Assembly (NCBI GenBank): GCA_937874515.1
Contig: CALNBV010000238.1
Span: 1 to 7,953, forward strand
Length of the DNA: 7,953 bases
Direction of reading: 5' to 3'
Source: an uncultured Paenibacillaceae bacterium
Lineage (GTDB): Bacteria; Bacillota; Bacilli; Aneurinibacillales; Aneurinibacillaceae
The position numbers and the translations under genes were made by a program. Shown piece after piece: positions 1 to 6,726 of this stretch. The notes beneath the pieces were generated by a model. That model worked only from the letters and a program-made list of their open reading frames with translations, was not told the DNA's origin and ran no database searches. Position 1 is the stretch's first letter. Each line of letters opens with the position of its first letter.

Positions 1-110
1 CCGCACTTCATCTTCAGAGTGGGTATGGATGGATTTAAATTTCTCCAGGAATTGAAGAACTCCTGGAGAAATTTAAATCCATCCATACCCACTCTGAAGA
101 TGAAGTGCGG
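1..110. repeat. Perfect 50-bp inverted repeat (fold-back) at window edge
   Basis: Bases 1-50 are the exact reverse complement of 61-110, separated by a 10-base spacer (51-60). The right arm encodes the conserved metal-binding segment of acireductone dioxygenase (HTHSEDEVR), so its sequence is fixed by protein function. The left arm, read in the same frame, gives non-homologous residues and a TAA stop at 36-38. The left arm is therefore a copy of the right arm in the wrong place. A fold-back starting exactly at base 1 fits an amplification chimera or an assembly artefact at a contig end better than a biological palindrome. A genuine inverted duplication truncating mtnD cannot be excluded. Confidence 0.97.
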
Positions 111-326
111 GCCATTGTGGGAGGCCATGGTACCTTTGTCATTAAAGGGACAGAGGAAACCGGGTATTTTGATATTGAATTGGATCCAGGGGAAGTAATC
201 TCCGTTCCTGAGAATACCCCTCACTTTTTTACCTTGCTTGATGATCGGCAAGTGCTCGCTGTTCGTCTCTTTATTAATCCAGCAGGTTGGGTAGCTAACC
301 CCTATGACGATCCGTCCTTTGCATAA
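51..326 (+). CDS. mtnD: Acireductone dioxygenase, C-terminal part (5' truncated)
   Basis: Cupin-fold metalloenzyme of the methionine salvage pathway. In the cytoplasm it uses O2 to cleave the acireductone 1,2-dihydroxy-3-keto-5-methylthiopentene. The Fe form gives 4-methylthio-2-oxobutyrate (KMTB) plus formate; the Ni form gives an off-pathway product. About 91 residues are visible in one frame, reading IEELLEKFKSIHTHSEDEVR at the left and ending at TAA 324-326 (a second TAA follows). The metal ligands of the family are all present: His (84-86) and His (90-92) in HxHxxxE, Glu (102-104), and the fourth His (222-224) in PENTPHFF. Family members are about 180 residues, so roughly the N-terminal half is missing. 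Upstream of about 51 the sequence switches to the inverted copy and hits a stop at 36-38. The GTG at 105 is an internal Val codon, not a start. The gene lies 24 bp before the ABC-importer genes and is probably in their operon. Confidence 0.93.
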   Translation: MEELLEKFKSIHTHSEDEVRAIVGGHGTFVIKGTEETGYFDIELDPGEVISVPENTPHFFTLLDDRQVLAVRLFINPAGWVANPYDDPSFA

Positions 327-350
327 TAAACTGGGAAAGGGAATGTAGAC

Positions 351-1385
351 ATGAAAAAAGCTTATATAATCTTGGTGACGCTGTTACTTTCTTTCATTCT
401 TATGCTTACTGGATGCACAGGGAAACCGGCAGGAACAACAAAGCAAGGGGATCTTTCAGGTAAACGAATTGCGTTGATTATGCAATTAAATTTAGGCACT
501 TTTTCAGCCCAATATATTGCAGGTGTTAAAGAACAGGTGGAGAAATTTGGCGGGAAAGTCACCGTTTTAGCCTCTGATGGAGATTTAGGAAAAATGGCGG
601 CCAATTTAGATGCGGCGGTAAATCAGCACTTTGATGGCATTCTAATTGATCACGGAACACCTGAGGCGTTGCAAAATGGCATTCAAAAAGCCGTGGATAA
701 AAAGATTCCAGTGGTGGTATTCGATGCCAATATCCAAATCCCAGGGGTTACTGTGTTATCCCAGGGAGATCAAGAAATGGCCACATCTGTACTAGAAAAA
801 TTGGCTGCAGATCATGGGAACAAAGGCAACCTTGTAAAAATTTGGGTAGCGGGATTTGCCCCCATGGAACGGCGTCAGGTTGCCTACCAGGATTTCCTGA
901 AACAACATCCCGATATCAAGGAAATTGCTGCATTTGGAGCGGCTACCCAGAATACAGCCCTGGATACCCAGGCCCAAATGGAAGCTATTCTGAAAAAATA
1001 CCCGAAAAAAGGCCAGATTACCGCTGTGTTTGCTGCATGGGATGAATTTGCTAAAGGGGCTAGCCGGGCAATAAAGCAAGCAGGACGCACAGAAATTAAA
1101 GTGTATGGAATTGATATGAGTGATGAAGACTTGCAAATGTTGCAAGATGCAGAAGGTCCCTGGGTGGCGACTTCAGCTGTGGATCCAAAAGATATAGGTC
1201 GGGTTCAAGTCCGTTATTTGTATCAAAAGCTACATAGAGATACAACACCAGAACAAGTCGTATTAAAACCTAGCCTCATTACAAGGGATCGTCTACCCAG
1301 GGAAAAAATTACAACCGACCAGCTAACGAAGTATATCAAAGAATGGGGCAGCAGCCAGCAAGGCAATGCTGATTGGATGAAGTAG
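351..1385 (+). CDS. Sugar-type ABC importer substrate-binding lipoprotein (candidate methylthioribose binder)
   Basis: 344-residue extracytoplasmic solute-binding protein of the ribose/galactose type (periplasmic-binding-protein family 4). It captures the solute outside the membrane and delivers it to the permease encoded downstream. The N-terminus has a lysine start (MKK), a hydrophobic stretch at about residues 5-20 and a lipobox LTGC, so Cys22 should be lipidated after signal peptidase II cleavage. The mature domain begins with a GKRIALIMQ-type first beta strand at about 37 and shows the alternating alpha/beta pattern with DHGTPEAL and PVVVFDAN segments around residues 100-126. The ATG at 351 follows an AAAGGG Shine-Dalgarno at 336-341. 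It is flanked by mtnD (24 bp) and the ATPase (1 bp). The family binds pentoses, hexoses or AI-2. Methylthioribose is inferred only from the flanking salvage genes, and ligand-contact residues cannot be assigned by eye. Confidence 0.9.
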   Translation: MKKAYIILVTLLLSFILMLTGCTGKPAGTTKQGDLSGKRIALIMQLNLGTFSAQYIAGVKEQVEKFGGKVTVLASDGDLGKMAANLDAAVNQHFDGILIDHGTPEALQNGIQKAVDKKIPVVVFDANIQIPGVTVLSQGDQEMATSVLEKLAADHGNKGNLVKIWVAGFAPMERRQVAYQDFLKQHPDIKEIAAFGAATQNTALDTQAQMEAILKKYPKKGQITAVFAAWDEFAKGASRAIKQAGRTEIKVYGIDMSDEDLQMLQDAEGPWVATSAVDPKDIGRVQVRYLYQKLHRDTTPEQVVLKPSLITRDRLPREKITTDQLTKYIKEWGSSQQGNADWMK

Positions 1386-1386
1386 C

Positions 1387-2889
1387 ATGGCGCTCCTTGA
1401 AGTGAGAAATCTTAGTAAAACCTTTGCTGGTTCCCCAGGGGTAATAGATGTCAATTTATCCATTCAGTCCGGGGAAATCCATGCCCTCATTGGTGCTAAT
1501 GGTGCCGGAAAAAGTACTCTTATGAAACTTCTATCCGGTGCCTATCAAGGGGACCAGGGGGAAATCTATCTGAATGGACAGCGAGTGGTTATAGAAAATC
1601 CTGTCCATGGGAAAGAGTTGGGCATCCATTGTGTCTATCAAGAAGTGGATACAGCCCTGGTGCCTTCCCTAACAGTAGGGGAAAACCTTTTCTTAGATTG
1701 TTTGCCCCTCATCATCAATTGGAAAACTCTTTTTCGGGAAGCAGAGGAAGTGTTGCAGAAGTTAAACTTCCCCCTGGATCCGAAAAGAAAAATAGATTCT
1801 TTAACCCTGGTAGAAAAACAGATGGTGTTACTGGCAAAAGCATTCATGCAGAATGCAAAAATAATGATATTTGATGAACCCACCGCCCCGTTGAGTGGCC
1901 CGGAAACAAAGATCCTTTTGCAACAGATATGTAACTTAAAAGAAAAAGGGGTAGGGATCATCTTCATTTCTCATCGGCTCCAGGAAGTGTTTGCCCTCTG
2001 CGATACTCTTTCTGTCCTAAGAAATGGCCAATTGGTCCTAAATCGTTCTGTCTCAGCTACATCCCCGGAGGTTGTTGTGGAAGCAATGTTTGGGGAGAAA
2101 CGGGCAGATGGTTTTGTGAAAAAAACGGCCAGTGTAGGTGATCCTCTTTTGCAAGCCAACCATCTATCAGATGGAGGAAGAGTGAAAGATGTTACCTTTC
2201 AACTGAGAAAGGGAGAAATCCTGGGCATTGCCGGACTAGTAGGTGCGGGTAAAACAGAACTGGCCCGGCTCCTTTTTGCTGCCTCCCCAAGACAACAGGG
2301 AGATATTTTATGGGAAGGAAATCCTATGTATTTTTCTTCTCCCAAACAGGCCATAGAAGCGGGGTTTGCTTTAGTTCCAGAGGAACGAAGGGGAGAAGGA
2401 TTGTTCGTGAATGAATCCATTAGGGCCAATTTGACCCTGCCTATTCTTAAAACCATTGCCCCGTGGGGTTGGATTCGTCGGCAAAAAGAAAGGGAACATG
2501 GTCAAAAAATCGTAGATGCCCTTTCAATTAAGGCCAGCCACTTAGAATTCCCTGTTGAAAGATTAAGTGGGGGCAATCAGCAAAAAGTGGTTATTGGCAA
2601 GTGGGTGGGCAGTGATACGAAGGTCCTTCTCCTTGATGAACCAACAAAGGGAATTGATGTTCAGGCAAAAAAAGAGTTGTTTTATCTTCTCGAAGAGCTT
2701 GTGGCACAGGGGATAAGTATAGTTTATTTCACTTCGGAAATGGATGAATTGGCAGCTATATCTGATACCATCTACATCCTTTATAAGGGGCACATTACAA
2801 AAAAATTGGGAAAAGAAGAAATGGATCCACAAACCATTTTGTATTATGCCAGCGGAGGAACCAATCAAGATGAAACAGACAGCGCTTAA
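1387..2889 (+). CDS. Ribose-type ABC importer ATPase with two nucleotide-binding domains (RbsA-like)
   Basis: 500-residue cytoplasmic ATPase, the usual length for the RbsA/XylG/MglA group, which carries two NBDs in one chain and energises uptake through the permease. NBD1: Walker A GANGAGKST (36-44), Q-loop Gln85, a degenerate signature LTLVEKQ (139-145) in place of the usual LSxGxQQ, Walker B IMIFDEPT (159-166) and H-loop His196. NBD2: Walker A GLVGAGKTE (283-291), the family motif PEERRGEG (331-338), an intact signature LSGGNQQK (393-400), Walker B VLLLDEPT (413-420) followed by KGIDV, and Ser450 where an H-loop His would be, as is common in this family. The loss of the signature glycine in NBD1 is unusual. 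NBD2 keeps Lys289 where, from memory, many relatives have Arg. The ATG is 1 bp after the binding-protein stop, with only a weak upstream GGATGAAG, which suggests translational coupling. Confidence 0.95.
   Translation: MALLEVRNLSKTFAGSPGVIDVNLSIQSGEIHALIGANGAGKSTLMKLLSGAYQGDQGEIYLNGQRVVIENPVHGKELGIHCVYQEVDTALVPSLTVGENLFLDCLPLIINWKTLFREAEEVLQKLNFPLDPKRKIDSLTLVEKQMVLLAKAFMQNAKIMIFDEPTAPLSGPETKILLQQICNLKEKGVGIIFISHRLQEVFALCDTLSVLRNGQLVLNRSVSATSPEVVVEAMFGEKRADGFVKKTASVGDPLLQANHLSDGGRVKDVTFQLRKGEILGIAGLVGAGKTELARLLFAASPRQQGDILWEGNPMYFSSPKQAIEAGFALVPEERRGEGLFVNESIRANLTLPILKTIAPWGWIRRQKEREHGQKIVDALSIKASHLEFPVERLSGGNQQKVVIGKWVGSDTKVLLLDEPTKGIDVQAKKELFYLLEELVAQGISIVYFTSEMDELAAISDTIYILYKGHITKKLGKEEMDPQTILYYASGGTNQDETDSA
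2854..2858 (+). promoter_or_regulatory. Shine-Dalgarno that sets the permease start
   Basis: GGAGG, 11 bases before the ATG at 2870. The open frame extends upstream to an ATG at 2744, but that 42-residue extension lies inside the ATPase gene, is not membrane-like and has no homology-like content. The 2870 start gives the normal permease length and a 20-bp overlap with the ATPase gene. Confidence 0.7.
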
Positions 2890-3859
2890 CTTTTTATATA
2901 AATACGGGGCTCTATTGGTGATTCTCTTTGTGCTCCTTTACTTCAGTTATGCAGTACCCTATTTTTTTACATACGATAATTTAACGGACATACTTAGATC
3001 TATTTCCATCGTAGCGATTGTAGCCATTGGGGTTACCTTCTCCCTTATTGTGGATGGATTCGATTTATCCGTTGGCTCCACTGTTTCTTTAACAACTGTA
3101 CTAACAGCATCCCTCATGGTTTGGTATGAACAACCATTGGCCATTGTTATTTTTGCTGCTCTCCTTGCCGGTGCCATGATCGGTTTGCTAAATGCTTTTT
3201 TAATCGTAAAGGTTGGAATCCCTGACCTCCTGGCAACTCTTAGTATGCTTTATGTTATTGGAGGGGTTCAGAAAACCTACACCCAGGGTTATTCCGTTTA
3301 TAATAAAATGCCATTACCCGATGGAACCACAGCCCCAGGAGTTCTCTCCCCCTCTTTCCTTTGGTTGGGACAGGGAAAACTGTTTGGAGTGCCGGTACCC
3401 GTCCTAATTCTTATTCTCCTGGTGGTTGGAGTCCATCTATTATTGAAATACACCCGTTTTGGGCGCATGCTTCATATGATAGGCAGCAACCAGGAAGCGG
3501 CCCGCCTTTCCGGCATTCCCATTTATTCCATGCGCACATGGGCTTATGTTTTCTCAGGGCTATTTGCTGCATTGGGAGGAATCCTATTTGCAGCCCGGGT
3601 TGGCTCGGGACAAATGGACGCAGGCGCACCCTTGCTTATGGAATCCGTTGCAGCAGTGTTTGTAGGATACTCGGTTCTTGGGGCTGGGAAACCCAATGTC
3701 ATTGGAACCTTTTTTGGGGCAGTGCTTATTGGAATCCTCCTAAACGGATTAACCATGCTAAACTTACCTTATTATGCCTTTGATATTGTCAAAGGATTGG
3801 TATTAATTCTTGCCCTCGCGGTGACTTATCTTCATGTCCGCCGCAAAAAACGAACATAA
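2870..3859 (+). CDS. Ribose-type ABC importer permease (RbsC-like)
   Basis: 329-residue integral membrane protein of the branched-chain/ribose permease family (BPD_transp_2), the channel subunit for the preceding binding protein and ATPase. The protein is hydrophobic throughout, with about 8-10 predicted membrane segments. The first is at about residues 12-33 and the last at about 300-322, ending in a basic cytoplasmic tail VRRKKRT. Family landmarks are visible: VDGFDLSVGS near residues 62-71 (usual form GGIDLSVGS), and GSNQEAARLSGI in the second half, the cytoplasmic loop thought to contact the ATPase. The start is chosen at ATG 2870 because it has a GGAGG site and matches the family length; the longer frame from 2744 overlaps the ATPase by 146 bp and is unlikely. 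The 20-bp overlap with the ATPase and the 22-bp gap to mtnE indicate operon expression. Substrate cannot be read from the sequence. Confidence 0.93.
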   Translation: MKQTALNFLYKYGALLVILFVLLYFSYAVPYFFTYDNLTDILRSISIVAIVAIGVTFSLIVDGFDLSVGSTVSLTTVLTASLMVWYEQPLAIVIFAALLAGAMIGLLNAFLIVKVGIPDLLATLSMLYVIGGVQKTYTQGYSVYNKMPLPDGTTAPGVLSPSFLWLGQGKLFGVPVPVLILILLVVGVHLLLKYTRFGRMLHMIGSNQEAARLSGIPIYSMRTWAYVFSGLFAALGGILFAARVGSGQMDAGAPLLMESVAAVFVGYSVLGAGKPNVIGTFFGAVLIGILLNGLTMLNLPYYAFDIVKGLVLILALAVTYLHVRRKKRT

Positions 3860-3870
3860 GAATGTGAGAA

Positions 3871-3876
3871 AGGAAG
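3871..3876 (+). promoter_or_regulatory. Shine-Dalgarno that sets the mtnE start
   Basis: AGGAAG, five bases before the ATG at 3882. An in-frame ATG at 3834 lies inside the permease gene and adds 16 charged residues with no counterpart in remembered MtnE proteins. The 3882 start is therefore preferred. Confidence 0.7.
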
Positions 3877-3881
3877 AGAAT

Positions 3882-5060
3882 ATGCCGGTTCACATCCAAC
3901 CCTCAGAATTAATGAAAAGGCTCCCTGCCCAATTCTTCTCCAATTTGGTAGCCAAAACAAACCGGCGGATACAGGAAGGCCACGATGTCATCAACCTGGG
4001 GCAAGGAAACCCGGATTTGCCCACACCGCCCCATATTATTAAAGCGTTGCAACAGGAAGGGGAAAATCTTCGCCACCATCGTTATTCCCCCTTTACGGGT
4101 TACAGGGAATTAAAAGAGGCCATTGCTAGGTGGTATTTCGTCCACCATCAAGTAACCCTTGACCCGGAAAAAGAAGTAGCCGTCCTTCCCGGTTCCAAAA
4201 CTGGATTAGTGGAAATCAGCCAATGTCTCTTAAACCCTGGGGACCAGGTTCTCGTTCCGGACCCGGGCTACCCCGACTATTGGTCTGGCATTGCCATGGC
4301 GGGGGCTAGAATGGTAGAAATGCCTCTATTGGCTAAAAATCAATTTCTGCCCGATTACACGAAACTTTCCCCAGAGCAACGTAATGGGGCGAAGTTAATG
4401 TTTTTAAATTATCCCAATAACCCAACAGGTGCCATTGCAACCCCAGGATTCTTTCGAGAAACCATCCAATTTGCAGAAAAAAACAACATTGTCATTGCTC
4501 ATGACTTTGCCTATGGCCCCATCCTTTATGATGGAGAGCCCTCTCTAAGTTTTCTTTCTCTTCCCGGAGCAAAAGAAACAGGAATAGAATTTGGCAGCCT
4601 GTCTAAAATGTATAACATGGCCGGGTGGCGAGTTGGTTATGCCGTTGGGAATGAGAAAGTTATTGGACTTATAAATACCATACAAGACCATTATTACTGC
4701 TCCATCTTCGGTGCCATACAAATGGCTTCCGTTGAAGCCTTAAATGGATCCCAGGATTGTGTAAAGGAGCTCACATTAACGTATCAAAAGCGCCGGGATC
4801 TTCTTTATGCAGGATTGCATGACATGGGGTGGAATGCTCCCATAAGTAAAGGCACCTTTTTTTGCTGGTTGCCTGTTCCACATGGTTTTAACTCAATCTC
4901 TTTCAGCGACTTTCTTTTAGAAAATGCCAATGTGGTAGTAGCTCCTGGCACAGGATTTGGCCCCTCTGGTGAAGGGTATGTTCGCCTTGCCTTATTAACC
5001 ACAGAACAGCGAATCCAGGAATTTGTGGAGCGCATTAAGACATTGAATATCAACTTTTAA
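3882..5060 (+). CDS. mtnE: KMTB/methionine aminotransferase of the salvage pathway (MtnE/YkrV type)
   Basis: 392-residue PLP-dependent class I aminotransferase. It transaminates 4-methylthio-2-oxobutyrate (KMTB) to methionine, the last step of methionine salvage, so it uses the product of MtnD encoded in the same operon. Visible landmarks: INLGQGNPDLPTP (37-49), PDPGYPDYWSG (127-136), NYPNNPTG (176-183), HDFAYG (207-212; Asp208 and Tyr211 for PLP), SLSK with the Schiff-base Lys242, MAGWRVG (246-252) and the substrate-carboxylate Arg368 in YVRLALL. The sequence follows B. subtilis MtnE/YkrV closely as I remember it, for example in AEGHDVINLGQGNPD and NPGD..LVPDPGYPDYWSG-like blocks, which supports mtnE over a generic aspartate aminotransferase. 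The gene starts 22 bp after the permease stop and is the last of the operon; a hairpin terminator follows at 5122-5149. Confidence 0.93.
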   Translation: MPVHIQPSELMKRLPAQFFSNLVAKTNRRIQEGHDVINLGQGNPDLPTPPHIIKALQQEGENLRHHRYSPFTGYRELKEAIARWYFVHHQVTLDPEKEVAVLPGSKTGLVEISQCLLNPGDQVLVPDPGYPDYWSGIAMAGARMVEMPLLAKNQFLPDYTKLSPEQRNGAKLMFLNYPNNPTGAIATPGFFRETIQFAEKNNIVIAHDFAYGPILYDGEPSLSFLSLPGAKETGIEFGSLSKMYNMAGWRVGYAVGNEKVIGLINTIQDHYYCSIFGAIQMASVEALNGSQDCVKELTLTYQKRRDLLYAGLHDMGWNAPISKGTFFCWLPVPHGFNSISFSDFLLENANVVVAPGTGFGPSGEGYVRLALLTTEQRIQEFVERIKTLNINF

Positions 5061-5121
5061 TTTGCTTGAATTCCTGACTAATCCCAGGTTTTCATATAGT
5101 TTGTCCTCCAACTTCTCTTTA

Positions 5122-5149
5122 AGGCACCTGTATTGGTGCCTCTTCTTTT
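5122..5149 (+). terminator. Rho-independent terminator of the mtn-ABC operon
   Basis: Stem GGCACC (5123-5128) pairs with GGTGCC (5135-5140) around a 6-base loop, extended by an A-T pair (5122/5141). It is followed by the T-rich run TCTTCTTTT (5141-5149). It lies about 60 bases after the mtnE stop, which fits the end of the five-gene operon. Confidence 0.8.
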
Positions 5150-5190
5150 GCAGAAATTACCGCAAAAAATGACAGATTTTTGGCCTAAAA

Positions 5191-5221
5191 TTGCCTATAA
5201 GGAGATATATTGCGTTATAAT
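5191..5221 (+). promoter_or_regulatory. Candidate sigma-A promoter of the YitT-family gene
   Basis: A perfect -10 TATAAT at 5216-5221 and a -35-like TTGCCT at 5191-5196, with a 19-bp spacer, longer than the ideal 17. It lies about 50 bases before the start codon and after the operon terminator, so the downstream gene probably has its own transcript. The -35 assignment is the weak part. Confidence 0.55.
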
Positions 5222-5273
5222 TGTTAGTAGAGACAAAAAACAGGGTAGAATCTAAACAGATGGGAGTTCGTAT

Positions 5274-5306
5274 ATGGAGTATAGTGAAATGATGGAATAT
5301 AGTGAA
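5274..5306 (+). repeat. Small duplication of the first codons of the YitT-family gene
   Basis: The 15-base block at 5274-5288 recurs at 5292-5306 with one change (GAG/GAA), separated by one ATG codon. The protein therefore begins MEYSE-M-MEYSE. Both copies start with ATG, so this looks like a recent in-frame duplication across the start codon, which may leave two possible starts. Confidence 0.8.
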
Positions 5307-6176
5307 AAAACGAAGAAAACCCACAGAAAAGCAACAAAAGCGAATCTTGCTAAACGCATATTATTAATCATCTTCGGTGCTTGTATGGTAGGCATAGGAT
5401 TGGAACTTTTCCTCGTTCCTAATAATATTATTGATGGTGGTATTGTCGGGATTTCTATTATCCTTTCCCATTTAACTGGTGTTAAACTTGGACTTTTCCT
5501 CTTTTTCCTCAACGTACCTTTCCTAATCATAGGTTACAAGCAAATTGGCAAAACCTTTACTTTATCTACATTGCTAGGTGTTTTGGTTATGTCAGTAAGT
5601 ACAACATTTCTCCATGAAGTACCTGTCGTAACTGAGGATCCTTTTTTATCAGCAGTATTTGGCGGAATTATTCTTGGTATTGGTGTAGGGTTGGTGATCC
5701 GTTATGGAGGTTCTCTGGATGGAACAGAAATTGTAGCCATTGTATTTAATAAAAAACTTCCTTTCTCCGTAGGGGAAACGGTCATGTTCTTTAATATTTT
5801 TATCCTTGGCAGCGCCGGTTTTGTATTTGGTTGGGAACAGGCAATGTATTCTTTAATTGCTTATTTCATTGCCTATAAAATGATTGACATCACCATGCTT
5901 GGATTAGATGAATCCTATGTCGCATGGATTATTAGTGATAAACATGAGGAAATTGGGGAAGCCCTTCTTGCCCGTTTAGGACGTGGAGTCACCTATTTGA
6001 ATGGTGAAGGTGCCTACACTGGCGAAGACAAAAAGGTAATTTTCTGTGTAATCACTCGTTTAGAAGAAGCTAAACTAAAAGCAGTCATTGAAGATATTGA
6101 TGATGGAGCCTTTTTAGCAGTAGGTTCAATTAACAACGTAAAAGGCGGAAACTTTAAGAAAAGAGACGTTCACTAA
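5274..6176 (+). CDS. YitT-family membrane protein (DUF161-type membrane domain plus C-terminal DUF2179)
   Basis: 300-residue protein of the YitT/YpjC/YqfU group, a widespread Bacillota family whose molecular function is not established to my knowledge. After a charged N-terminal tail (1-27) come about six hydrophobic segments: roughly 29-50, 54-68, 72-88, 97-112, 124-143 and 168-205. The family-typical stretches FLVPNNIIDGGIVGIS (46-61) and GSLDGTEIVA (146-155) are present. The soluble C-terminal domain (about 215-290) has the DUF2179 pattern GAYTGEDKKVIFCVITR followed by DDGAFLAVGSINNVKGG. The ATG at 5274 has GGGAG at 5262-5266. An alternative ATG at 5292 begins a near-copy of the first codons but lacks its own Shine-Dalgarno. 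It has its own promoter and terminator and no visible link to the upstream salvage genes. Confidence 0.9.
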   Translation: MEYSEMMEYSEKTKKTHRKATKANLAKRILLIIFGACMVGIGLELFLVPNNIIDGGIVGISIILSHLTGVKLGLFLFFLNVPFLIIGYKQIGKTFTLSTLLGVLVMSVSTTFLHEVPVVTEDPFLSAVFGGIILGIGVGLVIRYGGSLDGTEIVAIVFNKKLPFSVGETVMFFNIFILGSAGFVFGWEQAMYSLIAYFIAYKMIDITMLGLDESYVAWIISDKHEEIGEALLARLGRGVTYLNGEGAYTGEDKKVIFCVITRLEEAKLKAVIEDIDDGAFLAVGSINNVKGGNFKKRDVH

Positions 6177-6194
6177 TCATAAATGGAAATGGCA

Positions 6195-6226
6195 AACACC
6201 CCCCTCCGAATGTGGAGGGGGGTGTT
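6195..6226. terminator. Strong GC-rich hairpin between convergent genes
   Basis: A 13-bp perfect stem (6195-6207 with 6214-6226), containing six consecutive C-G pairs, encloses a 6-base loop. Only modest T-rich sequence follows on either strand (TTCCCATTT on the right; TTTGCCATTT on the complementary strand). It lies 18 bases after the YitT-family stop and downstream of the reverse-strand gene, so it may end both transcripts. Confidence 0.75.
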
Positions 6227-6297
6227 CCCATTTGAACAGTTTATTTAACCACAGATAAATGTGTTTAGATTCTTTCGTTAGTAGAGGACCCACAATT

Positions 6298-6329
6298 GCC
6301 AGGATAAATACTATTCCTGGCGACTTTTT
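6298..6329 (+). terminator. Second + strand terminator-like hairpin
   Basis: GCCAGGA (6298-6304) pairs with TCCTGGC (6315-6321) around a 10-base loop, followed by GACTTTTT. The polarity fits transcripts from the left, as a back-up for the YitT-family gene. It overlaps the last codons of the reverse-strand membrane-protein gene, so part of its right arm is also coding on that strand. Confidence 0.5.
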
Positions 6330-6726
6330 AAGAAATGGGAGATAGAAAAGGCAAGAAAAACAGAGAAGAACAGGACAACCCCCATAACCAGGGCATTTTG
6401 CTCTGTAACCCCGGGAGCAAAAAGCAGCAAGACGGTGCAAATAACGCCAATAATAGCTGCGATAAATCCCTTCTTATACAAAGACCATGGTTTCTTTTCA
6501 TGCCCACCATCCTCTACATCCACAGCGTTTTTTAAATTGTAAAAACCTAATATTACCCTGTCCCCTACAGCAAAATCCACAATGGATTATTTAAGAGGGC
6601 AGTAACTCCATCTTTTACCCCTGAGTAAACCAAAATTCCCACGATCCCTATTGTTTGAAAAAGAAAGGCAAAGCGGATACTTTTCAGATTTTCTATCAGC
6701 AAACGTTCATCTTTAACTTTTTTCAT
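6311..6726 (-). pseudogene. Small four-helix membrane protein gene with a frameshift (partner of the XRE regulator)
   Basis: I do not recognise a named family. Reading the reverse strand from ATG at 6726-6724 gives MKKVKDERLLIENLKSIRFA and a hydrophobic segment FLFQTIGIVGILVY, then LLNNPLWILL and a TAG at 6567-6565. The next frame, open from 6586 to the TAG at 6313-6311, continues with GFYNLKNAVDVEDGG, KKPWSLYKKGFIAAIIGVIC and NALVMGVVLFFSVFLAFSIS. Joined at about 6566-6586 the two halves give about 138 residues with four hydrophobic segments. No Shine-Dalgarno precedes the GTG at 6580, so the second half is not a plausible separate gene. The ATG has AGGAGAG upstream and overlaps the regulator gene by 14 bp. 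A one-base deletion (or equivalent indel) would explain the break. It may be a true mutation or a sequencing error. Confidence 0.7.

Noticed and set aside
1..110. Transposon terminal inverted repeat or large regulatory palindrome
   Set aside because: The right arm encodes conserved MtnD residues, the left arm breaks that frame, and the repeat begins at base 1; no transposase or target duplication is present. A fold-back artefact explains it better.
2744..2869. N-terminal extension of the permease from an ATG at 2744
   Set aside because: It lies inside the ATPase coding sequence in another frame, is not membrane-like, and the ATG at 2870 has a GGAGG site and gives the family length.
3834..3881. 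Longer MtnE beginning at an ATG within the permease gene
   Set aside because: It adds 16 charged residues with no family counterpart; the ATG at 3882 has a good Shine-Dalgarno.
5061..5273. SAM riboswitch or T-box between mtnE and the YitT-family gene
   Set aside because: The 213 bases show only the operon terminator and a promoter; no multi-stem aptamer or T-box motif was recognised, and the downstream gene is not a methionine gene.
6177..6440. Reverse-strand open frame of 87 codons below the YitT-family gene
   Set aside because: It runs through the GC-rich hairpin and overlaps the membrane-protein gene in another frame; its translation is cysteine-rich and low in family character.
6335..6535. 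+ strand open frame of 66 codons
   Set aside because: It is the antisense shadow of the frameshifted membrane-protein gene; there is no supporting ribosome site or recognisable domain.
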